DNA of 64,000 bases from positions 339,978-403,977 of the forward strand of contig CBDAMQ010000030.1 of the NCBI GenBank assembly GCA_965197275.1, in the 5' to 3' direction. The position numbers and the translations under genes are program-made. The stretch is from DASCOT01 sp965197275. Lineage in GTDB: Bacteria; Acidobacteriota; UBA890; WLXD01. Each line of letters begins with the position of its first letter. Position 1 is the stretch's first letter. This document shows positions 15,742 through 26,213 of the stretch, piece after piece. Below the pieces are notes generated by a model. The model did no database searches, was not told where the DNA came from, and saw nothing but the letters and a program-made list of their open reading frames with translations.

Positions 15742-18423
15742 TCAGTCGCGGTAGTTGTCGATTACGTAGATGTCACCCCGGTCGAAGTCCTGCGTGTAGA
15801 CAATCACGCTGCTGTCAGGACTCCAGGCACCGCCGTGCACGTGCCATACCCCGTTTCCGAACGTGATCTGTTCCGGTAGTCCGACCGGACGGGGCAGCCC
15901 TGTAGTTGTCTCGGGTGGAGCCAATCGCAGCACATACCGGTTGAAGCTCATGTGACCGTCCGCGCTGTTGTATGCGACCGACTTGCCGTCGGGCGCAACG
16001 CTGAGCTCCGTGGTGTTTGCCTCTAGCAATAGCTGCTCCTCCCCGGTCGACAAGTTGGTTGCCAACATCTCGATGCCGCCGGTGCCGTCGCGCCTTCTCC
16101 GTGTGTGGACGACGCGGTTACTGTCCATGTACCAGTCGAAACGCAAGACATCGGAGACGTTCGACGGGCGGACGTTAGTTCCATCTGGATTCGTGAGCCA
16201 CAAGGTCGACCGCTGATCGTGAGGAGCCAGGTAGGCGATCGCCATACCGTCCGACGACCAGCGCGGTGCAGCACGCGCACTGACCCACCAATCGCCATCC
16301 ATCGGGATCGCCTGGTCTACCAGTCGCCGCGGAGCACCGTCGACGTTCGTCATCCACAGCTGAAACGGTCCATCGCGATTCGACAAGAAAACGACTTGTG
16401 TGCCGTCGGGCGACCAGTTTGGAGTTCTGTCCTCCGCTCCCGCTGGTGGGTTCGTCAATCGGCGCTCTTGGCCGCCTTGCACATCGTGGAGCCAGATTTC
16501 CGAACGGCCGCCGCGACTAGACTGGAACACGATGGTCTGGCCGTCCGGCGAGAACCGCTGCGAGAAGTTGTTGCCGCCGCTCAGTGATATCTGCTCGTGC
16601 TCGTCGGACGAGCCAACGCGCATCCGATAGAAGTACGTCTCGTGGCTAAAGTTCGAAAAGGCAATGCGCCCGTTCGCGGAGACGACAGGGTTGGTCACCC
16701 GAACCCCGTTCGTAAGTGGGCGAACTGGGCCGCCGCCCACCTCCACGTCGAAGAGATCCCGTCCGCCGGCGCGGCGGGAAACAAAGACGAGACGGCGGTC
16801 TTCCGGCGTCCAGCTCGGGACCCTGTTGTCGTGTTCGTCGACGAGCACGACCTGCGGGTCTCCACCGTCGGCCGGTATCCGATACAGGCCGGCTGCGGCA
16901 CCCACCGTACGTGAGAATGCAATCCAGTCCCCGTCGCGCGACCAGGCAGCGTCCCAGTCTTCAGTACCCGAGGCTGGCACCGTCAACTGTGTCTCCACGC
17001 CGCTCTCAAGGTCGATCTGCCACAGGGCGGCGTTCCCGGCCGGTTCGAGACGAGAGAAAACCAGCTTGCGACCGTCCGGGGACCATGGCTGAGAACCGAT
17101 CGCGCGAGTGACAGAGGCTCGATCGAGATGAAGGAAGTTGGTTCTCGCGATAGTGCGTCGCGGCCCACCCGTAGGTGGCACCCAGTAGATGTCCATTCCT
17201 GAACCATCATCCGCGACGAAGGCGATCTTGGACCCGTCGGGTGACCATCGCGGCATGTGTTCATCGAGCGGTCCCTGAGCCACGAATCGAGGGTCGCCGC
17301 CACCTAATGACATGACCGCGACATCCAGAGACCCGTTCGATGTGTCGTCGAAAGCGAGTTGGCTCCCGTCCGGCTACCAGCTCGCCGAGTAAGAAAGTCC
17401 TTGTCTGCTCGTCAGTGGTGTGATCCTCAACGGGGCCATGTCTGTCGCAGTTGGTGATCCAACGACGAAGCTCCACGCAATCCATGCGAGCAGTACGAGG
17501 CTGGCTGTTGCCACGCCCGCAAGGATCGGGCTCGACCATCGGCGCAGGCCGGAATCCGTAACTCCATTGAGGACCGCGGACTCCTTGTCGCGCCCGATGG
17601 ATTCGAGAAAAGACGTGACCTCAGTAGCTGACTGGAAACGCGCCTCGGGGTCCTTGTCCAGCAGTCGCGCGATCGCTTGGCCGAGCTCAGGCGGAACTCG
17701 CGCGTTGAGCTCTTCGGCACGGGCAGGAGTGGCGTGCAGGATGGCATCGAACACCGCGGCGGAGGTGTTGCCGGCAAACGGCCTCGACCCCGTAGCCGAC
17801 TCGTAGAGCACCACCCCGAGCGAGAACAGATCGCTGCGGGCATCGAGCGACTCGCCCAGTACCTGCTCAGGCGACATATAGGGGACGGTGCCCAATGTCT
17901 GACCCGCTTGCGTCAGATCCGTAGCTGCCTGCGTTTCCTCCGACAAGCCTTCACGCAGCTTGGCGATGCCGAAGTCCAGCACCTTGGCGTGACCCTCCTT
18001 GGTGACGAAGATGTTCTCCGGCTTCAAATCCCGGTGGCTGATCCCGGCGGTATGGGCGGCTGCCAGTGCCTCGGCGATCTCGGTGGCCAACCCGAGCGCC
18101 TTCTTGATCGGCAGCGCACCTTTGCCCAGCGGCTCCCGTAGCGTGTCTCCCTCCAGGTACTCCTGCACCATGAAGTGGGTGCCGTCCTCGGTGCCGATAT
18201 CGTGAACGACCGCGATGTGCGGGTGGTTCAGGGCGGCGGCAGCCCGAGCCTCTTGCTCGAAGCGGGCCAGGCGCTCGGGGTCAGAGGCGAACTCGGCGGG
18301 CAGCACCTTGATGGCCACCTTGCGGCCCAGGCGCGTGTCCTGCGCCAGGTACACCTCGCCCATGCCACCTGCACCGAGCTGTTCGGTGATTTCGTAGGGG
18401 CCTAGTTTGGTGCCGGGTTCCAT
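15742..18423 (-). pseudogene. Eukaryotic-like Ser/Thr protein kinase with PD40 propeller, interrupted by an amber codon
   Basis: Two open stretches form one 893-codon gene. The kinase half (residues 1-349) has the glycine loop GAGGMGEV, Lys39 in VAIKVLP, HRDLKPEN, DFGIAK and SPEQ, then one membrane helix (ILAGVATASLVLLAWIAWSF). Codon 350 is TAG (17374-17376), in the middle of the first PD40 repeat SASW*PDGSQLAF, where the family has Ser; TCG to TAG is one base. The same frame continues with many PD40 blades (WSPDGSKIAFV, WSPDGTQVVFLS) to a natural stop at 15742. The kinase part alone could still be made, without its sensor propeller. Such proteins phosphorylate regulators in response to extracellular cues. 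The start codon is fixed by identity to two other copies. Confidence 0.85.
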
Positions 18424-18490
18424 CGCGCTCCCAGAGGGAGGTGGGTGAGCGCCTGAAGCCTATCGCCGGAATGTCTGAGGGTCCACGGAC
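18424..18490 (-). promoter_or_regulatory. Conserved kinase-gene leader, copy 3 (attached to the long gene)
   Basis: The minus strand carries GTGGACCCTCAGACATTCCG, GCGATAGGCTTCAGGCGCT and GGGAGCGCG ahead of the kinase ATG. The first two blocks recur upstream of the remnants at 7574 and 15554, so this noncoding segment is conserved better than the genes it once served. Confidence 0.5.
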
Positions 18491-18646
18491 GAGGCCGTTT
18501 CGTGAGCCTGAGCTACGACGCTACCGATCCATCGGCAGGTCCCTGGACGAGTGAATAACGCGGGCGCTTCCCGTGAAGCAAGGAGCGGGGCGCGTTTTCG
18601 AGAGGAGCCGAATCGCGGCATGTACGTGGCATTTCGGCCAGACGCA

Positions 18647-18700
18647 GTAAGTCCCGGTGACCAGCACGGGGAATTAAGTTGCTGAGCCACCGGGACTTAC
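18647..18700 (-). terminator. Stem-loop downstream of tRNA-fMet
   Basis: GTAAGTCCCGGTG (18647-18659) pairs with CACCGGGACTTAC (18688-18700), a perfect 13-bp stem directly after the tRNA 3' end on the minus strand. Compared with the copy at 15179-15229, both arms changed together (CCCC/GGGG against TCCC/GGGA), evidence that the hairpin matters. Confidence 0.6.
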
Positions 18701-18705
18701 CGGAG

Positions 18706-18779
<74 letters not shown>

Positions 18780-18818
18780 TCCAGAGAAAACAGACGGTAC
18801 GACAGGGTCTACAGGCCG

Positions 18819-19763
18819 TCAAGCGCGCTTCGGCGCCAGCTCGATGAGCGGAAACGCGGCGCGGGCGCGGCGCCGCAGGGCTCGCGCCTTGAGGGTGGCC
18901 GCGGCGGCGCGCCAGGCGGCCGGGGGCCTGATGATCCGGGCTCCCAGGTGCAGGCTGGAGCAGATAGCGGACAGGCGAGCCGGGGTCAGGAACCCCTTGC
19001 CGGTGACCCAGTCCGCGGCGGCGCCGGCACAGCGCATTGCCTCACGCTGCTCCTGGAGCATTTGGGCGCCGTCGTCGTTGCGTTGGTAGTACGGCGTGTC
19101 CATCAGCACGATACTGCCGCCCGGTCGCAGCACCCGCAGGGCCTCTGAAAGCGTCGCTTGATAGTCGGCCGAGTAGTGCACGCTGCCGTTGAAGATCAGG
19201 AGATCGGCTTCGTCGTCGGCGATCGGCAGGTGCTCGAATCCGGCCTCGATGGTGAGGATGGTGCCCGGCTCAGCGTAGCGGGCCAGCGCACCGAGGCCGT
19301 CGCGATCGTCGGTGTTGACATCGAGTGCGGCGACTCGGTGTCCGGCGCCGGCGAGCCGGTGGCTGAGCCAGCCGTTGCCGGCGCCCACGTCGACAATCCG
19401 TAGTTCGGTGCCAGGCGCTCGGATCATCCGCCGCAGGATGCGACGCTCCAGAGCGCGGTAGCTCTGGGCCCGGATCCTCCATACCTCGGGGTGCCTTCCG
19501 GAGCGATCCTCGAACGGCAAGGCGCGATAGAAGTCGGGATCGTCGCTGCCCCAGCCTTCGGTTTCGCGGACGTGTGCATACTGCTGCAGGAACGGCTGGT
19601 GACGAGCGCGTTCGGCGTCGCTCATGAGGCGCCAGATGCCCGCCTCGGCGCGCCATACTCGGTCCTCTCCCGGGCACCGCCGCGTCTCGCCGACCGCCGC
19701 CTCGAGAAGGTCACCGCATTGCGGACAGACGAGTCGAAATAGCGGCGGTGCAGGCACGCCCAC
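18819..19763 (-). CDS. SAM-dependent methyltransferase with N-terminal zinc-ribbon-like segment
   Basis: The protein of about 314 residues starts with a CPQCGDLL...RRC segment that looks like a small metal-binding ribbon, then a class I methyltransferase fold with the SAM loop IVDVGAGNGWLSHRLAGAG, ALDVN, LIFNGSVHYS and LRVLRPGGSIVLMDTPYY. GTG at 19763 (or 19757) is the likely start because upstream sequence in this frame looks noncoding and overlaps the divergent glycosyltransferase. Placed at the edge of a glycan cluster, it may methylate a sugar or lipid, but the substrate is unknown. Confidence 0.75.
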   Translation of the reverse strand: MGVPAPPLFRLVCPQCGDLLEAAVGETRRCPGEDRVWRAEAGIWRLMSDAERARHQPFLQQYAHVRETEGWGSDDPDFYRALPFEDRSGRHPEVWRIRAQSYRALERRILRRMIRAPGTELRIVDVGAGNGWLSHRLAGAGHRVAALDVNTDDRDGLGALARYAEPGTILTIEAGFEHLPIADDEADLLIFNGSVHYSADYQATLSEALRVLRPGGSIVLMDTPYYQRNDDGAQMLQEQREAMRCAGAAADWVTGKGFLTPARLSAICSSLHLGARIIRPPAAWRAAAATLKARALRRRARAAFPLIELAPKRA

Positions 19764-19925
19764 AGCGTAGCAGGGAGGCCCCTGAGACCGGCGCAACGAT
19801 CCTGTTACGCTTGGCCGCATGGTCGAGACGCAGGCACGCAACGGCTGGTTTTCGGCACCCGGGCTTTCGGTCCCCGGCCGGTCGGCAATGCTGTCGCCGC
19901 CGCGGGGGCCAGGAGGCAGAACGCG

Positions 19926-21062
19926 ATGACGCTTCGCGTCGGCATCGACGCGCGCTTCGTCGACCCGCGCTACCCCGGGATCCGACGCTACGTCGCCAAT
20001 TTGATTCCGGCGCTGACGCGGCAACCGGGCATTGAGCGCGTGTACGCGTTCCACCGCGCCGACCTGCCGCTCACACAACTTGCGTGCGATGCGCAAGCCT
20101 CCGTCCTGTCTCCGGTTGCGGTAAGGGCACGCGTGCGTTCGGTGGCCGAACAGATCGAGCTGCCGCGGCTGGCGCGACGCCTGGGGCTCGACGTGTTTCA
20201 AGCACCGTATGTGCTGGCGCCGGTGCGCCTCCCCTGCCCCATGGCCGTGAACCTTTACGACCTGATACCGCTACGCCGCGACGGCGGCCTGTCAACGCCA
20301 CGCCGTGCAGCCTTTCGACAGCTCGTACGGCTGGCCCTGGCGCGCGCCGACGCCGTCGTGACGCTCTCGGCTGCAGCCGGGACACAGATCCGGGCGGCGT
20401 TTCCACGCACCACGACGCCGATCCATGCGACGCCCGGCGCTCCCGGCGCCGAATTCCGGCCAATCGATCCCGAATCCAGCCGCCACGTTCTCGCCGAGCT
20501 GCGCCTCCCGTCGCGGTACATCCTGCACGTCGGTAGCGATCGGCCTCACAAGAACCTGGCTCGTCTGCTCGAGGCCTGGGCGACGCTCGGCAACGCACCG
20601 CGGGCGACGCACCTGGTGCTGGCGGGGCCGAGCCGCGGCAATGCGAGCTCGACCCGGTCCGCGGCGACCGACGCGCACATCGGCAATGTACGGGTCCTCG
20701 ATCGAGTCGCCGACGCGCTCCTGCCGGCGCTGTATTCCGGCGCCGCCGGGTACGTGCACCCATCCATCGAGGAAGGATTCGGCTTTCCGGTGCTCGAGGC
20801 GATGGCATGCGGCGTCCCGGTAGCTTGCTCGGCCAGGCCGAGTCTCCTGGAGCTCACCGGCACAGCGGCAGTCCACTTCGATCCGCTCGACGTGAGCTCG
20901 ATCACGGCCGCCCTTTGCCAGCTGCTGGACGATGGCTCGGGGCGCGCCGATCGGATCCGCGCCGGCCTCTCTCGCGCTGCCGATCTGGACTGGGACCGCA
21001 CCGCCAAGGCGACGGTCGACATCTACCGCGACATCGCGCGGCCCAGGTCACAGGTGGCCTGA
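19926..21062 (+). CDS. GT4 glycosyltransferase
   Basis: The 378-residue protein shows the GT-B layout of GT4 enzymes: GIDARFVDPRYPGIRRYV at the N-terminus, ILHVGSDRPHKNLARLLEAW at the start of the nucleotide-sugar domain, and the EX7E motif in EEGFGFPVLEAMACGVPV. It transfers a sugar from a nucleotide donor, most likely to a lipid-linked glycan on the cytoplasmic face. It opens the first glycan operon and is followed by a second GT4 gene after 4 bp. Confidence 0.85.
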   Translation: MTLRVGIDARFVDPRYPGIRRYVANLIPALTRQPGIERVYAFHRADLPLTQLACDAQASVLSPVAVRARVRSVAEQIELPRLARRLGLDVFQAPYVLAPVRLPCPMAVNLYDLIPLRRDGGLSTPRRAAFRQLVRLALARADAVVTLSAAAGTQIRAAFPRTTTPIHATPGAPGAEFRPIDPESSRHVLAELRLPSRYILHVGSDRPHKNLARLLEAWATLGNAPRATHLVLAGPSRGNASSTRSAATDAHIGNVRVLDRVADALLPALYSGAAGYVHPSIEEGFGFPVLEAMACGVPVACSARPSLLELTGTAAVHFDPLDVSSITAALCQLLDDGSGRADRIRAGLSRAADLDWDRTAKATVDIYRDIARPRSQVA

Positions 21063-21066
21063 ACCG

Positions 21067-22161
21067 ATGCGAGTGCTGCACGTGTACAAGGACTACCCCC
21101 CGGTGATCGGCGGCGTCGAGGGTCATGTACGCCTGCTGGCCGAGGAGCAGGTGCGGCGCGGCCTCGAGGTCACGGTGCTGACGACGTCGCCCGACTGGCG
21201 CACGTCGGTGCGCCACGAGCACGGTGTCCGAGTGGTGCGCGCCGGCCGACTCGGAGAGATCGCCTCGACGCCCATCAGCCTGCGGCTGGTACGACAGCTG
21301 CGACGCGAGCGCGCCGACCTGGTGCATGTGCATATGCCTTACCCGGTGGCCGAACTCGGCGAGCTCACGGTTGGCGGTGGACGCCCCTGCGTCGTGACCT
21401 ACCACAGCGACGTCGTCCGGCAGCGCGCCTGGGCAACGCTTCTCGGGCCGCTGCGTCGGCGATTCCTGCGCAATGTCAGCTGCGTGCTCGCAACCAGCGA
21501 CTCATACCTGCGGAACTCACTGACGCTGGATCAGGTCGGCGACAAGTGCCGCGTGGTGCCATTAGGCGTCGACATCAACAGGTTCGCCGGCGCCAGCAAC
21601 GGCGACAGCACATCGATCGATATAGACGGTCCGATCGTTCTTTTCGTCGGCCGCTTCCGCCACTACAAGGGGCTGGCGGTTCTGATCGACGCCATGGCGC
21701 AGCTCGACGCCGGATTGCTGCTGGTGGGCGACGGCCCCGAGCGTCGCCGGCTGGAACGGCAGATCGAACGATCTCCCGCACGTGACCGCATCCGTATTCT
21801 TGATCAGGTCACCGATGAAGCACTGCCCGGTTATTACATGCTTGCCGACGTTGCCGTGCTGCCGTCGACGCTGCGTAGCGAAGCGTTCGGGCTGACGCTG
21901 GTGGAGGCCATGGCCTCGGGCACCCCGGTGGTAAGCACCGAGCTCAGCACCGGAACCAGCGAGGTGAACGAGCACGGGGTAACCGGCCTGGTGATCAAGC
22001 CCGATGATCGGGCGGCGCTGGCTGCAGCCCTCGAGACCCTGCTGGGCGATGCCGGGCTAAGACAGCGAATGGGAAGAGCCGCGGCACAGCACGCCAGGAC
22101 GAGCTACGGCGCAGACCGGATGGTCGAGGCCACGCTTGATGCCTACGGAGCGGCGCTATGA
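21067..22161 (+). CDS. GT4 glycosyltransferase
   Basis: Starting at ATG 21067, 4 bp after the previous stop, the 364-residue protein has an N-terminal KDYPPVIGGVEGHVRLLAEE acceptor-domain signature, VPLGVDINRF at the hinge, VLFVGRFRHYKGL at the donor domain and RSEAFGLTLVEAMASGTPVV carrying the EX7E motif. It is a retaining GT-B enzyme in the same operon. Its last four bases overlap the next start (ATGA). Confidence 0.87.
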   Translation: MRVLHVYKDYPPVIGGVEGHVRLLAEEQVRRGLEVTVLTTSPDWRTSVRHEHGVRVVRAGRLGEIASTPISLRLVRQLRRERADLVHVHMPYPVAELGELTVGGGRPCVVTYHSDVVRQRAWATLLGPLRRRFLRNVSCVLATSDSYLRNSLTLDQVGDKCRVVPLGVDINRFAGASNGDSTSIDIDGPIVLFVGRFRHYKGLAVLIDAMAQLDAGLLLVGDGPERRRLERQIERSPARDRIRILDQVTDEALPGYYMLADVAVLPSTLRSEAFGLTLVEAMASGTPVVSTELSTGTSEVNEHGVTGLVIKPDDRAALAAALETLLGDAGLRQRMGRAAAQHARTSYGADRMVEATLDAYGAAL

Positions 22162-23259
22162 GCACGCGCCGCCTCGTGGTCCCGGCCCAGGCAACCGCTG
22201 CACCGTCCGTTGGCTCAATTCCTCGGAGCCGGATGACGGAGATCGAACAGGCTGTCGTCGTGACCATGGCGTACGCCGACCTGTTCGACTACCCGCCCAC
22301 CCGGGAGGAGCTTCATCGCTACCTCGTCGGCACCGCTGCAGCCCCGGCCGAGGTCGACGCCGCCATCGCACGCCTGATCGGGCGGCACCTCGAACAGCGC
22401 GACGACTACCTATGCATCAACGGTCGCGAGGAGATCTTCGAGATCCGGACGCGTCGACACCGTGCAAGTCCGCCGCGCTGGACCGCGGCACGGCGGTATG
22501 CCCGCGCGTTGAGCCGCTGGCCGTTCGTGCGCATGGTCGCCGTTTGCGGCTCGCTGGCGATGGACAACGTCGATGAAGACGGCGACATCGATGTCTTCTG
22601 TATCACCGCTCCTGGGCGGCTCTGGTGGGGACAGGCGGCGGCCATGCTCCTGCGTCGGTGGCCAGGATTCGCCCGTCAGCGCGTGTGCCCGAACTACTTC
22701 CTGTCGCAGGAAAGTCTGCTGCTCGAGGACCGCGATCTTTAGGCGGCACGCGAGATCGTCCAGGCGGTGCCGCTCACCGGCGAGGCGGTCTACGACGAGT
22801 TCGTCGCCGCGAACCGGTGGCTGGATGCTCTGTTACCGAACGCGGGCGCCAGCCGAGTGGTCGACGGCGATCCCTCGCCTCGGCACGGTGATCGCCCCGG
22901 ACGCCTCGGCACGGTCGTCGAGCGACTGGCCGCCGGACGCCTCGGATCGGCGGTTGATGCGGCGATCTACGGCATCCTGCTGCGCTACTACGCTCCGTCT
23001 TCGCTCCCGCGGCGTGACGCTGCAGCAACTGCGCCACTCCTATCGACGCGACCGACAGCTAGTGGTCGGAGGCGGTTACAGGTCGACCGTGCGCTCCCGG
23101 CTGGAACGCCGTCTGGCGGTTCTCCTCGGCGAACTGGAGGCCTCCACGACAATCGACGCCCTGCTCCCGGCGCCCGACCACAAAGCCACATCAGGCGATC
23201 CCGCGGCACCGGCCGTCTATGAGCAGCAGTTCGATGCGCGCTACGGGAGGCAACGATGA
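22158..23259 (+). pseudogene. Nucleotidyltransferase-domain protein, broken by an amber codon and a frameshift
   Basis: The first 194 codons encode a helical N-terminus (MAYADLFDYPPTREELHRYL) and a nucleotidyltransferase core, CGSLAMDNVDEDGDIDVFCI, with the D-x-D metal motif. TAG at 22740-22742 interrupts LLLEDRDL*AAREIVQAV; a Tyr codon would restore it. The same frame continues to LLRYYA near 22990, after which similarity passes to the +1 frame (LRLRSRGVTLQQLRHSYRRD) up to the stop at 23259. Proteins like this commonly precede B12-type radical SAM genes in surface-glycan loci, but their reaction is not known to me. It overlaps both neighbours by 4 bp, so its loss need not stop downstream translation. 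Confidence 0.7.
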
Positions 23260-24796
23260 GCGGCGTGCTGATCGGGCAGTCCTATTACCTGCGATTCGAT
23301 CCCAAGCTCCATCGCGCCATGCGCCCCTATCCGCCGCTGGGATCGCTGTGGGCGGCATCCTGTGTCCGCGAGCAGGGGCACTCAGTACAGCTGTTCGACG
23401 CCATGCTGGCCGAATCCGAGGACGAATGGGACGCGGCGTTGGCGCGAGCTCGGCCGCGCTTCGCGGTGCTGTTCGAGGACAACTTCAACTATCTGTCGAA
23501 GATGTGCTTGTTGCGCATGCGCGAGGCAGCCTTCCGCATGATCGGGATGGCTAGAGCGCGGCGCTGCGAGATCATCGTGTGTGGCTCCGACGCGACCGAT
23601 CACTCGCTCCAGTATCTCGAACAGGGGGCGGACTACGTGCTCAACGGCGAGGGCGAGGGCACCCTGATCGAACTGCTGGCCGCTCCGTACCGGACGTGCC
23701 GACCTGGCGCCCGAGTCGATCCCCGGGCTCCGCTACCTGTCCGCCGATGGCGCCCTCTACGATACAGGCAGCCGGCCGCTGCTGACCGATCTCGACGCCT
23801 TGCCCGCACCAGCTCGAGATCTGCTCGACATGCAGCGCTACGCGGCGATCTGGCGCCAGCGACACGGCGTGTTCTCGCTCAACCTGGCCACGACGCGCGG
23901 CTGTCCGTTTCATTGCAACTGGTGCGCCAAGCCAATCTGGGGGCAGGCGTACCACAGCCGCAGCCCGCAGCACGTCGTCGCTGAGATGGCCGACGTGGTA
24001 GAGCGCTACGGCGTCGAGCACATCGATTTCGCCGACGACATCATGGGACTGCAACCTGGGTGGGTGAATCGGTTCGCCGACTGTCTGGCCGAGGCCGGGG
24101 TGCGCGTTCCATACAAATGCCTCAGCCGCGCCGACCTGCTGCTGCGCGATGACGAGATCGACGCGCTGCGGCGCTCCGGATGCGACACCGTCTGGATGGG
24201 GGCGGAGTCGGGCTCGCAGAACATCCTCGACGCGATGGAAAAAGGCACCACGGTGCAACAGGTGGAGGCGGCCACCGCCCGGCTTCAGGAAGCGGGAGTA
24301 CGCGTGGGGCTCTTCTTGCAGTTCGGCTACCCCGGCGAGACGCGGGATGACATCGACGCAACCCGACGGCTGGTGCGCCGCTGTGCACCCGACGAGATCG
24401 GCATCTCGGTTTCGTACCCGCTACCCGGGACCAAGTTTCACGAACGCGTGCGCGATCAGCTCGGCGAGCAACACAACTGGGTCGACTCCGACGACCTGGC
24501 GATGCTCTACGCCGGCCCGTACAGCGCCGCGTTCTATCGTCAGCTACATCACGTCGTGCAGCTCGAGTTCCGTCGCGACCGTGCCCGCGGGGTCGCGCTG
24601 GGGTCTAGTGGTCGCCGGCACGGGGGGACACTCCGCCGCCTACGCAACGTCGCCGTCGCCGCGGCGCATTCGCTGCGCCTGCCCGTTCGAACGGGCGCGA
24701 TTGCAGCGGCTGCAGCAGGACTCCGCGCCGGGCCCCTCCCTGGCTGGTCAATCTCTCGGTCGCCACGACGCCGCCACCCCGACGCCACAGGGCTGA
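23256..24796 (+). pseudogene. B12-binding-domain radical SAM protein, two frameshifts
   Basis: The N-terminal half (RPYPPLGSLWAASCVREQGH; LFEDNFNYL; GADYVLNGEGEGT) is a cobalamin-binding-type domain. The radical SAM core follows with TTRGCPFHCNWCAKP (CX3CX2C) and FLQFGYPGETRDDID. Similarity changes frame near 23688 (ELLAAPYRT against TGRADLAPESIPGL) and again near 24683 (AHSLRLP against ERARLQRLQQDSAPG), where the true C-terminus ends at 24796. In an uncorrected reading it would fuse in frame to the next radical SAM protein. It may catalyse a radical methylation or rearrangement of a glycan or lipid precursor. Confidence 0.75.
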
Positions 24797-24801
24797 CCTC
24801 G

Positions 24802-26211
24802 ATGTCTCGAACCGTCGTTCTGTACAACCCACAGTCGGTCTTCTACACCATGCCGCTCGGCCTGCTGGCGGTGGGCTCGGCGCTCGATTCGGATCGCTAC
24901 TCGGTGCGCATCGTCGATGCGCGGCTCGAGGCGGACCCGTACGAAGCACTCCTGGCCGCAGCCGACGGCGCCCTGTGCGTCGGAATGAGCGTGCTGACCG
25001 GCGCGCCGATACACGACGCCCTCGCCGCTACCAGAGCGCTGAAGCATCGATTCCCGCGGCTACCGGTGATTTGGGGCGGCTGGCACCCATCGCTCTTTCC
25101 GACCGCAACGCTCGATGAGCCGAGTGTCGACATCACGGTCCAGGGGCAAGGCGAGCACACCTTCGCCGAGCTGGTCGAGCGACTCGATGAGGGCACCGAT
25201 CTGGCTGGCCTGGCCGGCATCGCCTATCGGGACGGTGATGTCGTAAAGCAGAACCCACCCCGAGCGCTCGCTTCGATGGACGACCTGCCGCAGCCGGACT
25301 ACGGGCTTATCGATGTACTGGAATACTTCGGCAGGAAGGGCAAGCGACAGTTCGATTTTATCTCCTCCACCGGCTGCCACTTCCGCTGCGCCTTCTGCGC
25401 CGACCCGTTCGTGTACAAGCGAGGCTGGGTGGCGCTTTCGCCGACGCAGATGGGTGACCTGATCGAGGCGCACTGGCGCCGTTATCGCTTCGACGATCTG
25501 GCGTTCCAGGACGAGACCTTCTTTACACATCGTGATCGTGTGGCGGAGATCGCCAGCGAGTTCCTGCGACGGCCGCTGCGCTTCACCTGGACCGCGACGA
25601 TGCGCGCCGACCAGGGAATTCGGCTGACCGACGCGATCTTCCGGCGGTGCGTACGCTCCGGCATGCGGCGGGTGCTGATCGGTGTGGAGTCGGGCGATCA
25701 GGCGACGCTCGACTGGATGCAGAAGGACATCACGATCGAGCAGGTCGTCGCCTGCGCCGAACTGTGCGCGCACCACGGAGTCGGGGCGCATTTTCCATTC
25801 ATCGTCGGCTTTCCCGACGAGGGCGACGAGAGCGTTGCACGATCGCTGCGACTGGCACACCGACTGCGACGCATGAGCCCGCGCTTCGAAACTCCGATCT
25901 TCTACTTCAAGCCCTACCCGGGCTCACCAATCACCGCTCAGGCCGTCAGCGACGGTTACGAGCTGCCCACCAGCCTGGAGGGCTGGGCGGACTTCGACTT
26001 CATCGGCTCGGCCGGACCCTGGGTGAGCCCGGAGCTGTTCCGCCACGTCGAGCGCTTCAAGTTCTACAACCGTTTCGCTGGCGGCCGGGATCGGTTGCTC
26101 AAACGACCGCTGGCCAGCCTGGCGCGCTGGCGCTGCCGCCACGATTTCTTCGCCCTGCCGATGGAGAAGCTCGTCGTCGAGCGTCTCGCGCCCACACCAC
26201 AGCTTTCCTGA
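24802..26211 (+). CDS. B12-binding-domain radical SAM protein
   Basis: The 469-residue protein has a cobalamin-binding-like N-terminus (NPQSVFYTMPLGLLAVGSAL; VIWGGWHPSLFP; GQGEHTFAELVERL) and a radical SAM core with STGCHFRCAFCADP (C192, C196, C199). VLIGVESGDQATLDWMQKDI and VGFPDEGDE are typical of the B12-dependent class. The ATG at 24802 lies 5 bp after the upstream stop. It is the middle of three consecutive genes of this type, pointing to a multi-step radical modification of a cluster product; no substrate can be named. Confidence 0.85.
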   Translation: MSRTVVLYNPQSVFYTMPLGLLAVGSALDSDRYSVRIVDARLEADPYEALLAAADGALCVGMSVLTGAPIHDALAATRALKHRFPRLPVIWGGWHPSLFPTATLDEPSVDITVQGQGEHTFAELVERLDEGTDLAGLAGIAYRDGDVVKQNPPRALASMDDLPQPDYGLIDVLEYFGRKGKRQFDFISSTGCHFRCAFCADPFVYKRGWVALSPTQMGDLIEAHWRRYRFDDLAFQDETFFTHRDRVAEIASEFLRRPLRFTWTATMRADQGIRLTDAIFRRCVRSGMRRVLIGVESGDQATLDWMQKDITIEQVVACAELCAHHGVGAHFPFIVGFPDEGDESVARSLRLAHRLRRMSPRFETPIFYFKPYPGSPITAQAVSDGYELPTSLEGWADFDFIGSAGPWVSPELFRHVERFKFYNRFAGGRDRLLKRPLASLARWRCRHDFFALPMEKLVVERLAPTPQLS

Positions 26212-26213
26212 CC

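Noticed and set aside
23800..26211. Giant fusion of two radical SAM proteins
   Set aside because: The in-frame join arises only from a frameshift near 24683; the correct frame gives a natural C-terminus at 24796 and a separate ATG at 24802.
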